The notes under the pieces: model-generated | Databases searched by the model: none | The model's input: the letters and a program-made list of their open reading frames with translations, nothing else | Told to the model about the DNA's origin: nothing | Program-made: the position numbers and the translations under genes | DNA from: Scytalidium lignicola | Taxonomy: Eukaryota; Ascomycota; Leotiomycetes | Direction: 5' to 3' | Assembly (NCBI GenBank): GCA_002812745.2 | Contig: NCSJ02000091.1 | Coordinates: 1 to 64,000, forward strand | DNA: 64,000 nucleotides | Part shown: positions 53,739-64,000 of the stretch, piece by piece | How the letters are laid out: each line of letters starts with the position of its first letter | Numbering within the stretch: the first letter of the stretch is position 1

Positions 53739-55969
53739 ATGTCCGGGAGCTTGCAGTGGGAGCCATGCGTAGACCGCGAGCAGATTGACCGAGTTCTCCG
53801 AGCGCGACAAAGCCGACAGAAAGCAAAGGCTTGCTACCCTTGTCGTAAACGAAAGGTATGTAATTTGATATGAATTTTGTTTAGCGTTCTTTTTATGTCT
53901 GATGAGTACATATTAGGTGAAGTGTGATGGTGGAAATCCGTGTTTAACATGTCAGAGACGAGATCATCCAGAGATTTGCGTCTACGTCACCGAACAGCGT
54001 GAAAGACATGAAAGCCAACAAAAACAATTGGATTATTTTCAAGAGGATAATTCTATTCAAAGTGTATCAGAGTCGTCTGCAAAAAGACGTAGGACCACTC
54101 CGGTGTCAGTTGAGGAGAGCAGCGTAGATGAAGCTCACGACACAGAGACGGTGACCCCGGATGCACATACCATCCGCACCAGATATACAGAAGCCAATCC
54201 TATTATTTCCCTTGTCCGTTCCCAGGCTCAGACTGTGGAAAGCACGACCCCCGGAGATGTAGGTACAGTCTTGGGCCTTGAAAATAGCTACAGCGTTTTT
54301 CCATTCATGGAAATGAGAACAACTGAGGATCGCTGGGCGGCTTTACTTCAGATAATACCTTCAAGGAAGGATGTCCTCACGTGAGTTAGGTCTTTGGAGA
54401 CTTGAGCCATTTCTGATAGTGTTGCATGCTGTAGTTTCGCTCACTTCTATCGTGCTTTGATATATCCTTTCACATCTGCTATCGTGGACTTTGAGAGATT
54501 CGAGTTAGATGTTTGTGATTACCTAATTGCTCTATCGGCGGGAGAATTTAAATGCATAGATAAGGTTTCTGGTCGTTGGATTACTGAAAATTCCGTAGGG
54601 CTGATCAGCCTTATCTTGGCGGTGCTCGCTGCAGGGGCATATTTCTCGGATGAAGATCGTGCAACGCGAACGAATTTAAGCCAAGATTTCGGTAGGTACA
54701 TTCGACACGGAAATATATATTTTTTCAAATAGACTAATTTAGTTGAGGTCGTAAATCATTTCAGGCGCTTCGACTGGCGAACTTTTTATTCCGGCCATCA
54801 TATAATGTAATCCAAACTCTTCTGGTTCTTGGACACAACCTGCAAAATAATGGCCAGTCAAATGCAGCATGGGTGTTGCTAGGAACAACGGTAAGGTTAG
54901 CACAAACTATGGGTCTTGATCGCGAAAACAACTCCTCCTATACATCCGAGAGTCGCAGGGTCAAGACTAGGACGTTGTGGTAAGTTGACTCAAATTTAGC
55001 AGATTTGTGAATATTCGGTAACTTACAGAGCTCTCCAGGGCTAATATTATGTGCCAAGAGTGTCTGTTGAGTCTTTGTCATGGCAGAAATCCAACTGTTC
55101 CAGGGAATACAGAAATAATTAATGATTCATCCTCAACTACATCGAATCTTACATATAGGATAGCAATGCTACGTATCAGTACTTTAGGTATATCTATAAT
55201 GACTTCGGATAAACGAAGTGATTATGATAAATGCCTCGAAACTCTCTCAGCCGTTGATAACCTACGGAGGGATGTAGCACCTCACCTCCAATCACGAGAG
55301 AACTGCACCAATCAGCATCAACATTTAGAACATTTAGCTCTGGTCATTCATATGTCATTTTTCATCTCGTGGATTTGCCGCCCTGCTATTAAATCAAAGT
55401 CTGCATCAGCGGATGCGTCTCGAGAGAGCATCTTACGTCGTCGAGCTCGTCAGAGTCTAATTGATGTCTCCCAAGCGTTCCTGGACTTTCAAATCATCAG
55501 TACTGTCCCATTGAAGATGTGGTCTATGATCCATGCCGCATTATGCTGTACTCTAATTCTCTCTGTGTGGGAAGAAACTAAAAATGATGGGGAATGTCGA
55601 TCATTGACACAGCAAGTAATCGAGATATTTTCGTCGGAGTCGACATTGAAGGACAACCATGCTTCGAAACTTGATAACAACCAATGGCTTACAGGGCAGC
55701 ATATAAAAGCACTGGTTTCTCTAAGAAATGCCTTCAATGAGACTGTCCCTGTTGTATCACAGCAGCAAGTTGTGGAGGAAAACCCCAACAATCTGGATAT
55801 AAACCTGAACAGCGTCCGTCCGCAATCGACGTCTAGCTCTGACAACCCACCATTTCTCGCAACAGGAAGTCTGTATGTATACTCTGATAGCTTCGTTAGC
55901 TTCTTTGAACTGATTGAATCTATAGCGAGGATCAAAATTCCCTGGGTAATACGATTACAGATGCTGTAG
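53739..55969 (+). pseudogene. Zn2Cys6 transcription factor gene, frames broken in the middle
   Basis: Exon 1 (53739-53855) and exon 2 (53917-54380) build the zinc cluster KACYPCRKRKVKCDGGNPCL then TCQRRDHPEIC. Exon 3 starts at 54435 with AHFYRALIYPF. Further in, ALRLANFLFRPSYNVIQTLL and GTTVRLAQTMGLDRE (54765-54979) are clearly the middle homology region, and the C-terminal block 55049-55969 (CQECLLSLCHGRNPTVPGN) follows. I could not join exon 3 to the 54765 block, nor that block to 55049, without a stop or a one-base shift at each junction. It is either a decaying gene or carries base errors. The C-terminal part resembles other fungal regulators. Confidence 0.7.
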
Positions 55970-56363
55970 ATATCACGAATCTATCGCCGATAGCATTCCT
56001 TGATTCTGTCATGAATGGTAACAATATACTGCTATAATATAAATTTTGATGAAAGCTAATGGCGTCTCATAGATTATTATATTGGCTATCCCGAAGATAA
56101 TAATTTTCAAACGACGGATGAGTGGCTAGCAGCCCCACCAAGTATATTCTAATATATGCACTATGGCATTATAATATTTTCGTTCATATAGTGTTACATA
56201 GACTTTTCAAATCCTCTCTGAATCTAGAATTAATTTATAGGGTGGTCTTACGCATTTTTATAACTACAAATAACCAATATTATACAAAAGTCTTATCTAT
56301 ATTATATACCGGGTCATTCAACTGCACTTATATCCGTCCCAATACACCCAAAGACTATTTGGT
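55970..56363. other. intergenic, convergent 3' flanks
   Basis: Non-coding AT-rich spacer between the regulator and the UbiX-type gene; no signal confirmed. Confidence 0.35.
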
Positions 56364-57011
56364 TCATTTCCCCCATCCGTCCCATCGAATAAAATCATTC
56401 GTATCTAAGTCAAACAAATCTAGCATTCTCCCAACGCTTTGGTCTACAAGTTCATCGACAGAGGCTGGTTTGATATATAAAGCTGGTACGGGAGGAAAGA
56501 TGATAGCACCAGCTCTAGTAACCTCTAGCATATTCCGAAGATGGATCTCACTGAGTGGTGTTTCCCTTGCCACAAGAACTACCCTCCGTCTCTCCTTTAG
56601 CATAACATCTGCCACTCGAGAAATGAGGTCATCACAGAACCCACTATGAATCGCTGCGAGACTCTTCATGCTACAAGGGACAACTATCATCCCGTCCGTC
56701 TTAAAAGATCCACTTGACACACGCGCAGCCATGTCGTTAATATTGTAGGTGTAGTCCGCGAGAGCTTTGACATTGGCCGGGTGGTAGTCAGTTTCATATT
56801 TGAGAGTTTGCTCTGCCCATTTACTCATGATCAGGTGAGTTTCGACGTTCAGCTTGCGCAAGGCGATAAGGACTTTAATGCCCATCAAAGAGCCAGTAGC
56901 GCCTGTCATGGCCACTATAATCCGGCGCCGGTGTGAAATGCAATTTGATAATGAGCCATTACCATTTGATGTTGCCCGGAGAGCATCATTATCATTCGTT
57001 GATTCTGGCAT
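56364..57011 (-). CDS. PAD1: flavin prenyltransferase, UbiX/Pad1 family
   Basis: Single exon, 215 aa. It attaches a dimethylallyl group to FMN to make prenylated FMN, the cofactor of UbiD-type decarboxylases. Motifs: IIVAMTGATGSLMGIKVLIA (flavin site), THLIMSKWAEQTLKYETDY, GMIVVPCSMKSLAAIHSGF, ISRVADVMLKERRRVVLVAR and ETPLSEIHLRNMLEVTRAGA. The N-terminal 27 residues may be a targeting or unstructured segment. It is divergent from the UbiD gene, sharing 660 bp of upstream DNA, so joint control is likely. Named after yeast PAD1 by family; orthology was not tested. Confidence 0.96.
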   Translation of the reverse strand: MPESTNDNDALRATSNGNGSLSNCISHRRRIIVAMTGATGSLMGIKVLIALRKLNVETHLIMSKWAEQTLKYETDYHPANVKALADYTYNINDMAARVSSGSFKTDGMIVVPCSMKSLAAIHSGFCDDLISRVADVMLKERRRVVLVARETPLSEIHLRNMLEVTRAGAIIFPPVPALYIKPASVDELVDQSVGRMLDLFDLDTNDFIRWDGWGK

Positions 57012-57671
57012 GGAGTGAATTGTGAAGATATCTGTGACGAGTGGTGCAAGCTGGCCGAGCGTAGACGTTTATATATGCTTTGCCGTATTAAACTAACTTC
57101 AGCAGCAGCAGAAAATGTTCTTGCAAGCGAAGTATAATGCGCAAATTTGTAAAGATCTAGGTTTGTAAATGATTAAATAAGAAACAATCCTCTCTGTAGT
57201 AAATTTGAGTTGTGAAAAGCTATGCTCCACCAACTTCAGCGCGAGGGATGGACCATAATATATAACTCAAGAGGTTTATGATACCGAAATTCAGCAAAAA
57301 GTGGGCATTACATCACATCTTACAATTTTCAAGAGCTAGGTGCAGTTATAGAATAACATCCGGCGCGCCGAGCAGCCGACCGAGGCCTCCGAGCAACTGC
57401 GAGAAACTACGAGACCCCCGACTCCACTAGAATCCAGATCTGAGGTCATACAGATAACACTTCACCATCAAGCATTACTAAGGGGTCCATAAAATTCTTT
57501 GATAGACGATCTTAACTGCTAGCAGTGTGCCGTTTATCCGGCAGATGCTCCATATGGTGGTGGGATATATAGGGGGAGATGATCTATCGTATCACTCACT
57601 ATCCAGACAGGATATCAAAATAAATATATTCCATAATTCCAACCCTCAAGTTCTATCTTCAACAAACAAAA
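57012..57671. promoter_or_regulatory. bidirectional promoter of the UbiX/UbiD pair
   Basis: 660 bp between divergent starts. It contains a GC-rich island at about 57357-57430 with CCGAG at 57368, 57380 and 57389; the last two match the direct repeat at 53597-53614. Confidence 0.6.
57380..57397 (+). promoter_or_regulatory. CCGAG-N4-CCGAGCAAC direct-repeat site
   Basis: CCGAGGCCTCCGAGCAAC, third and second units of a CCGAG triplet. Candidate Zn2Cys6 binding site, inferred from the matching site upstream of the neighbouring regulator. Confidence 0.5.
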
Positions 57672-59234
57672 ATGTCTTCAGATGCTCCTCATCTCTGCTT
57701 CCGCTCCTTTGTGGATGCCCTCAAGGCTGATAATGATCTCGTCGAAATTGATACCCCTATCGATGCCAACCTTGAGGCGGCCGCAATCACTCGACTTGTC
57801 TGTGAAACTGACGACAAGGCACCTCTTTTCAACAATATCAAAGGATCTTATAAGGGATTGTTCCGTATCCTTGGAGCACCTGCTTCGTTGAGGAGCTCAC
57901 CCAAGGAGCGATATGGTAGACTAGCTCGCCATCTAGCACTACCGCCCACTGCTACTATGCGCGAGATTGTTGACAAGATATTGTCTGCTGCTGATCGTCC
58001 CGGTGTTCCCCCAGTAGTAGTTCCAACGGGACCATGCAAAGAAAACAGTCTAGTAGGAGATGATATCGACTTGGTGAACCTCATTCCTTCTCCCATGATC
58101 CACAAGTCTGACGGCGGGAAATACATCCAAACTTACGGAATGCACGTTATTCAGTCACCGGATGGATCATGGACAAATTGGTCTATTGCTCGCGCTATGG
58201 TGCACGGTAAACGCCAACTGACTGGATTGGTAGTTGACGTTCAACACATTGGGAAGATCCACAAGATGTGGAAAGAACAGGGCCGTGACGTTCCTTGGGC
58301 TGTCGCCTTTGGTGTCCCACCAGCTGCTATAATGGCTTCTAGCATGCCGCTTCCAGATGGTGTGAGCGAGGCAGATTATATTGGAGCTATGACAGGTTCA
58401 CCTCTCGAGTTAGTCAAGTGTGATACCAACGATTTGTATGTTCCTGCAAATGCAGAGATCGTGATGGAAGGTACTATCTCTGTAACCGAGAAAGGGCCAG
58501 AAGGTCCATTCGGAGAAATGCATGGTTATGTCTTCCCCGGACACGTACAACCAGGCCCGGTATATACGATTAACAAAATCACGTATCGGAATAACTCTAT
58601 CTTGCCTATGTCCGCATGTGGTCGACTGACAGATGAGACAGTAAGTTGAGGTACCAATCATCATATTTCATGAAATACTAACAGCTATTAGCACACAATG
58701 ATTGGTGTCCTAGCTGCTGCTCAGATTCAAAAGGCCTGCCAAAAGCATAACCTGCCTATCTTGGATGCCTTCGCGCCGTTCCTGGGCCAGGCTACTTGGG
58801 TAGCCCTTCGTGTTGACACTGCTAAGCTAAGGGCAATGAAGACTAACTCAAAAGACTTCTCTAAGTTGGTTGGAGAGTTCCTCTTCCGTGAAGAGAGAGC
58901 TGGATATACTATCCATCGACTACTATTGGTTGGGGAGGATATTGATGTATATAACGAAAAGGATGTCATGTGGGCGTTCACAACAAGATGTCGCCCAGGT
59001 ATGGATGAGGTTGTCTTTGAGGATGTCGTGGGATTCCAATTAATTCCATATATGGGCCACGGAAATGGACCTAGTGACAGGGGAGGTAAGGTTGTGTCCG
59101 ACTGCCTGATGCCAACAGAGTACACAACCGGAAGAAATTGGGAAGCAGCTGATTTCGAGAATTCATATCCAGAGGACTTGAAAGTCAAAGTCAGAGCTGA
59201 GTGGGAGGTGATGGGATTTAGCAAGGTGAACTAA
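57672..59234 (+). CDS. FDC1: prenylated-FMN-dependent decarboxylase, UbiD/Fdc1 family
   Basis: Exons 57672-58640 and 58692-59234 sum to 1512 nt, 503 aa, the length of yeast Fdc1. It removes CO2 from alpha,beta-unsaturated acids such as cinnamic or ferulic acid. Conserved active-site elements are visible: [28 protein letters not shown] (Arg174) and [20 protein letters not shown] (Glu277 and Glu282), the R-E-E set of the family. [15 protein letters not shown] is formed across the splice, and [20 protein letters not shown] lies in the C-terminal part. Expected to be cytosolic and to rely on the UbiX-type neighbour for its cofactor. Likely role: detoxifying plant phenylacrylic acids or making styrene-type volatiles. 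Confidence 0.97.
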
Positions 59235-59631
59235 ATGCAGATTCCTATGTATTATCTTCATATAATATCTCCTTTTTTGAAAAANTTAAATAAATATATT
59301 CGACTAGTTGGATAAATACTCTAATTCAACAAAGTTGTCACCAGGCGGTTACAACTTGTTGCAAGTTAACACCCCATATTGTATCACAAGGAGATTAAGC
59401 ATATTAAAATGTAGGTATAATAGAAATTATTATTAACTTAAATAAAATTCTTTTGTTAAAGCAACAGAAAACACACAGCAATTTTTTNAAGGCTATGCTT
59501 TCTTATACTAGAAACGTAGTGGTAAAATTATTTAGAAAAAAAGTCTAAAAATAACAAAATGTCCAAGGGGTTAACAAAGGCAAGGGATGGACTAGCAAGC
59601 TATTTAAAAGCTTAGTGAATAAAAAATATAA
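59235..59631. other. intergenic
   Basis: AT-rich, with single N calls in A or T runs at about 59285 and 59488. No gene seen. Confidence 0.4.
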
Positions 59632-60400
59632 TTATAAGCTGCAGAAGCCAAGCATGTCATCAGTGGCCGTGCTGGCATCCATGTTAAGCGATGCAGACTG
59701 AAAGTATTCCTGCGTCACAAGCTGGATGTTTTGGCTAGTTGTAAATGAAGTCACCCCGTCTAGGATGTTGCGGCCGGTCATTGGGTTTTGTACATTCTCT
59801 TGCACAAGAGAGTAAAGCGCTTCGAGAGGCATAGGTGCAGTCACCTGTGGTACCCAGTCAATATTACCTTTGTCCGTGTCAGGAGATAGGTAGGTGGTGG
59901 TCCAAGGATTACACTGCGGGTAATTCAGGATAGTAATTTGGTCTGGAGGGTTCTCAGTCCATGGTGTCGAATCCATCTGATAACGTTAGTCAATCATGGA
60001 GTCTGTAGCTGCTGCACTAGCGGCCGCAGCGCTTCCATCTCCGACTTTGATACTCGCGTCGTCCAGAATATACTCCGGGTTGAGTTTTCCCGCCCCAAGT
60101 TCCGTTGACCCGGTGTCTACTGATAGTACAAAGTTTGTTCCTGACCGGCTCTGTACTGTCATGCGTTTTGCAGCAAATGTATTGATAAGGCTGCAAGCTG
60201 AGTTCTGGAAGTTGATCAGTGGTGTCTCAAACTCGGCTCCGATGCCCGTGTCTCCAGTGACACTAGGTCCATCATTGAACACAGTCATTTCGATGTCCTA
60301 AAACTCATTTTCGCAATCAGTAGGGGCACGCGGAAGCGCCGCCGCATGGACAGCGAGCAAAAGAAATAGGAAGAAAAAAATACATGATAAGCTTGAATGG
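59632..60400 (-). pseudogene. decayed gene for a secreted fungal protein of unknown function
   Basis: One reading frame on the minus strand continues across stops at 60298-60300 (TAG) and 59986-59988 (TAA). It has a signal-like start (FLFLLLAVHAAALPRAP), then DGPSVTGDTGIGAEFETPLI, GKLNPEYILDDASIKVGDGS, QCNPWTTTYLSPDT and WVPQVTAPMPLEALYSLVQE. The in-frame continuity over about 660 nt argues for a former gene with point stops, and no good intron removes them. The signal region needs a one-base change in a T run to gain an ATG. I recall similar hypothetical secreted fungal proteins, but no named function. Confidence 0.6.
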
Positions 60401-60674
60401 CAGATAATAAGAGAAGAGCAGGTAGGAAAACTGGCTGTTTTCGGTTCAAGTGTAAACAAGACACACGCCAGATTTATATATGCAGTTCCGTTCTGTACGT
60501 TCCAGGAAGCATAACTAACATCTTTCATTCCAAGGGGTCCTTGTCTCGCTTATGGCTTGCAGAATGTGATACAGTTGCAGTAACTTACTTCTAATGTTGG
60601 GATGAATCCCAATCTCCGGCTAACCTTAACAACGGCGGTCTCAAAGACAAGAACATTCCCCTTCACGCACTACC

Positions 60675-62075
60675 ATGATGTTCATGCAGCTACCGAACGA
60701 ACTCCTCGACAAAATCATCAAACACACTCTGCCGGAGGGTTTTGAGAGCGTGGCATTGACCTGCAAGAGAATATATGCGCGATGCACACCATTTATCGAC
60801 CGCCATCATAAGCTACGCTCGCGCTTCCAAAAGTTTAAATACTACCTGCGGCCGCATGGGTGGAGTCTCATGTCCGCCTCTGACATGATCATGCTCATCG
60901 CTGCCGAACCTGTTGTGGCGCGTTACATTCGAACCGCAACCTTCGCAATTGATAGCCGTCACCTACGTCGTCAACTGCCCAAGTCAGTGCCGAGTATTCA
61001 CGATGGCGGACTTGTAGTCGAATTATTTGCCAACTCCACCTATCTCAAGAAAGCCAATCTCGATTGGAAGGAATACTATACTGTTTTCGAATCGGACGTC
61101 AGAGAGGGCCGCTACTCCCAACATGGGGCTGCCTTTCTGTTGACGCTGCTGCCGAACATCGAGGAACTTATCATCCCACGGGCCTGGAAACCGAATGATG
61201 CAACGGACAAGCTTCTTGACGCCGTCATTGACAAAGCCAAGCAGTCCACATCATCCAGCCTCGCATCCGTCACGAGATTCGAGGGGTCGGTCTCGCTGTG
61301 CACAGAAGAACGATTTGATTTGAGATGGGCGAGTCCGTTTCTAGCTCTGCCGCACATGCGGTCTTTTCGTGGCCCCAGCTGCTTAGCATTGGGGGACATA
61401 CCTAGGAGCCTTGCCTTCAGAGATTTGCATTATATCGCAGAAACACTGCAGGAGGCTCATCTCGTGAGCTGCTGCATTGACGAGGTTGGCATTACTGACT
61501 TTCTCAAGCACACCCCATCCCTGAAGATGCTCAGATATTGGCACTGTACGAAAAATAATTCCCCCATTCGGGATTGGGACATCTGCAAGTTTGTCAATGC
61601 CGTTGAGCGCGAGGCCGGGAGGCATCTCGTGCAACTTTCGGTTGCCATCCGCGAATTACACGGCTCCATCGTCCCGGGTAAGGCATCGATACGTGGGTTC
61701 CAACGGCTGGAAACGCTCGAGATTCCTCTGGAACTTGTCATGTGTAACACTGCTACCGCCACGAGGCATACCACCAACCCATCTGAGCCTTTTGTCGACT
61801 TGATACCTACTTCGGTCGCCCAGCTTTCATTGATATCAAAGGGAACAGATCATCATGAAGAAGCCCTTGACGCTTTGTTTCGTCACTTCCACTCCATGCA
61901 CGATTCTCAGCTGTCTACTCTTCAGGAAATACAAATTTCATGCCCCCATAGTGCGGATGATGTTTACAAGGACCAATGCAACAGGGTTGTGAAGGAGGCT
62001 AGTGATAAAGGCGTTGTCGTGCTTTTGGAGCCATTCCTGTCTAGACGTGGATTCTCGCGGGATGGGGAACCCTGA
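60675..62075 (+). CDS. F-box-like hypothetical protein
   Basis: Single exon, 466 aa. The first 45 residues (FMQLPNELLDKIIKHTLPEG then ESVALTCKRIYARC) look like an F-box, which would tie the protein to SCF ubiquitin ligases through Skp1. The rest has irregular Leu-rich stretches such as FLLTLLPNIEELIIPRAW, HTPSLKMLRYWHC and FQRLETLEIPLELVM, spaced like degenerate leucine-rich repeats used for target binding. ATG 60675 and Met2/Met4 are equally possible starts. Such genes are abundant and fast-evolving in fungi. The target is unknown. Confidence 0.8.
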   Translation: MMFMQLPNELLDKIIKHTLPEGFESVALTCKRIYARCTPFIDRHHKLRSRFQKFKYYLRPHGWSLMSASDMIMLIAAEPVVARYIRTATFAIDSRHLRRQLPKSVPSIHDGGLVVELFANSTYLKKANLDWKEYYTVFESDVREGRYSQHGAAFLLTLLPNIEELIIPRAWKPNDATDKLLDAVIDKAKQSTSSSLASVTRFEGSVSLCTEERFDLRWASPFLALPHMRSFRGPSCLALGDIPRSLAFRDLHYIAETLQEAHLVSCCIDEVGITDFLKHTPSLKMLRYWHCTKNNSPIRDWDICKFVNAVEREAGRHLVQLSVAIRELHGSIVPGKASIRGFQRLETLEIPLELVMCNTATATRHTTNPSEPFVDLIPTSVAQLSLISKGTDHHEEALDALFRHFHSMHDSQLSTLQEIQISCPHSADDVYKDQCNRVVKEASDKGVVVLLEPFLSRRGFSRDGEP

Positions 62076-63075
62076 GCTGTAATTTTAGGCTGATAGTCGT
62101 AAAGTCTCATCTTTCACAAGAATGAAAGTGTCAAGCGTAGACAGAGTAATACAATGTTGTTGAAATCGCACGAGAAGGAAAGAGTATGCACGTCTGCATT
62201 GCCATATTCACAATCAGTTGGGAGGGAAACGTTGCCTACTCGTACATCCTTGGTGACCTTCATGTCATCCATCTTTGCCAGGACTCGACATGCAAAGCAG
62301 CTTGGTCAATCTGCGAAAGTTATCGATCGGCAAGCTAAGAAGAGACTTTGATATGAAAAAATACTCCCTGCTCTGGCCGCCTGTCTAGCCTGGAGCTGTC
62401 AAAGGTCGCCATCCTGCCGTTGGTCGTCTCGTCCCCCGTCCATCGCGGGAATGCAGTTGTGGTTCAACCCTGCACAACCGAATTTTGCTAATGACAGACC
62501 TTGACAATATTGGTATTACGAATTACCGGCAGATCAATTTGTGCTGTTGTTTTGCGTTAATCCTCACCTTACTTGGCGTGTGCGCCAAGCTAAAGTGCAC
62601 ATGACACCTCGTTACTTTGCTCACCCTCGCTTCACCTCACCCTTACCCTTCCTCACAAACCTTTTTACATGCTCTTTACTACCTTACCTCTGCTTACCAA
62701 TTTTGCTTAGGAGGTTAGCTGTTAAAGTGTTACATGTACAAAGTAAAGGAAGTGCTAGTAGTTGACGATTATAATAATAAAGAATTTATAGCTAAGAACT
62801 AATAATATAATAGTGTATTTTAGAATAGTTAGAATTGTAATAAAATACAGATTGTTTTTTAACGAATTTTTNCTAAAGCCACTTCTGATAATGAACAATT
62901 AACTTACTAATCCCTTATTTAGTTAGCCTTTATACTTTAACATACTTCATTTCTTGAATTAGTTTAGAAGTTTATAAATTGATATCAGCTTCTTCTTTCT
63001 TTGCAATATCTATTAGATTTGCATGCGAGATTAGCCAAGTGCTTAACCTTCGGACTTACCCTTGCAATACAGACA
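62076..63075. other. intergenic, no gene seen
   Basis: Short frames at 62154-62351 and 62541-62765 lack support. A T run with an N lies near 62865-62873. Confidence 0.4.
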
Positions 63076-63591
63076 CTAAATTGGTAGTAGTCTTGTGCAT
63101 AGTTTTATATATAGTATTTTAAAGATTTTCAGGTCGCTGATTGTGACGGTGGCGGCAAAAGTTTCACTTAGCTCCGATACTTTACTGAGAAGTGGTTTAT
63201 AACAATCATCGATGTTTTTGACTTCTGCAGAACCTGGATAAAGCCCATACGATGGGTCGGTGAAGATAGCACTAAATTTGTTATAGAACGGCATGATAGA
63301 GTTCGCAATAAACGAAATCACGGCATCGACATCTTTTAATGGTTTATCGCACTCGTATGACGCAATATCATCCTCTTCCTTCTTCATTTCAACACGATGA
63401 AGCTCGAAAAATTCCTTTAGATCCTGAACTAGAGCTATGAGCTGTTCGATAATAGGGAATGGCGAGTTTGCCTTCGCTGTAGGTATCGCTAATGTTTCGC
63501 TTTCGCTATACAGGGGTGGAGAAATGTTACTAGATGTTGGTGGAGTGTTTAGACTGGCATAAGCTGGGGTGCCGGACGAATCCTTGTTCAT
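63076..63591 (-). CDS. hypothetical protein
   Basis: Single-exon frame of 171 aa. It starts with a Ser/Thr/Pro-rich tail of about 35 residues, then a helical, charged region: IEQLIALVQDLKEFFELHRV, EMKKEEDDIASYECDKPLKD, VDAVISFIANSIMPFYNKFS. No signal peptide or membrane helix, and no family recognised. Length, codon evenness and helical pattern favour a real gene, but a spliced 5' or 3' part cannot be excluded. Confidence 0.5.
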   Translation of the reverse strand: MNKDSSGTPAYASLNTPPTSSNISPPLYSESETLAIPTAKANSPFPIIEQLIALVQDLKEFFELHRVEMKKEEDDIASYECDKPLKDVDAVISFIANSIMPFYNKFSAIFTDPSYGLYPGSAEVKNIDDCYKPLLSKVSELSETFAATVTISDLKIFKILYIKLCTRLLPI

Positions 63592-64000
63592 GGTACACTT
63601 GGATTGAAAGTGATAGGATGGTTATCAATCACAGTCACAGGGATTTGGTGTGCATCGGAGACAATGCTAGACGATGCTTGATTTTGAGAGCTGGGTTTGC
63701 TCCTTTTTCTGAAGAAGCCCATTCTGAAGCTTTTGAGACAAGCTTACGAAACTTGTAAAATAAATATATTATCAAGAATTAAGAATAAGACAATACTCAA
63801 GATAAGAAAGAGAGAAAAGATTTACAACAATAAAAGATGTTGGCATCTACCCCAGCAAAGAATAACAAAGCCGTTCTCTCAAGTTTATTCATAAATTAAG
63901 GTCCAGATAGCCATATTCTGTTCACGAGACCACTCGAGATATCGGCCAGACCCCGTGTTAGCAGAAAGTAATCTAAGTGGTCGAGCGGGAGAAAGTAGTC
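63592..64000. other. right-edge sequence, no gene seen
   Basis: Non-coding up to the window end. Confidence 0.3.

Noticed and set aside
63020..63065. Possible tRNA-like stretch
   Set aside because: No cloverleaf with proper arms and no GTTC-type T loop could be drawn.

Overview
This window is nuclear DNA from a filamentous ascomycete (Pezizomycotina). The evidence is short GT-AG introns of about 50-80 nt with CTAAC-like branch sites, five Zn2Cys6 regulator genes (one damaged), fungal-type permeases, and transposons carrying C-to-T/G-to-A damage typical of repeat-induced point mutation (RIP). A leotiomycete is my best guess from the feel of the proteins, but nothing here proves the class. No rRNA, tRNA or CRISPR array was recognised. 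Gene models were spliced by hand; for most multi-exon genes the summed exon length divides by three, which supports the junctions.

Layout. 1-3.2 kb: gene-poor sequence, then a three-exon formate/nitrite transporter. 3.5-6.5 kb: a RIP-damaged Tc1-like element with 150-bp inverted ends and a second ORF on the opposite strand. 6.8-9.7 kb: an FAD oxidoreductase with a one-base homopolymer frame break, and a protein with two carboxymuconolactone-decarboxylase-like domains. 10.4-12 kb: two abutting MITE copies and a decayed UNC93-type transporter. 12.1-23.4 kb: a Zn2Cys6 regulator, O-acetylhomoserine sulfhydrylase, aspartate kinase, a C-terminal fragment of aspartate-semialdehyde dehydrogenase, and a P450 with an aberrant C-terminus. 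This looks like a partly decayed aspartate/homoserine-related cluster. 24-25.7 kb: more inverted-repeat elements. 26-31.6 kb: a GH5 glycosidase, a lactose-permease-like MFS transporter and a Gal80-like dehydrogenase, plausibly a sugar-use cluster. 32.5-39.2 kb: a CmcJ/AsaB-like oxidoreductase, a CorA-like membrane protein with a single-base frame break, and a secreted acid sphingomyelinase-like phosphodiesterase. 40-45.6 kb: an O-methyltransferase, a dialkylglycine-decarboxylase-like aminotransferase with a GC-AG intron, and a divergent Zn2Cys6 regulator. 46.9-48.8 kb: a complete but RIP-inactivated pogo/Fot1 transposon. 49-59.2 kb: a zinc-type alcohol dehydrogenase, two regulators (one with broken frames) and a divergent UbiX/UbiD (Pad1/Fdc1) pair. 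59.6-63.6 kb: a decayed secreted-protein gene, an F-box-like protein and an unknown small protein.

Functional reading. The UbiX protein should make prenylated FMN for the neighbouring UbiD decarboxylase, so the pair probably decarboxylates cinnamic-type acids. Their shared promoter has a CCGAG direct repeat nearly identical to one upstream of the adjacent regulator. The aspartate kinase and sulfhydrylase bracket the homoserine pathway, and the ASADH fragment between kinase and P450 shows that the intermediate step was once present. Mobile elements flank most of these blocks and probably explain the decay.
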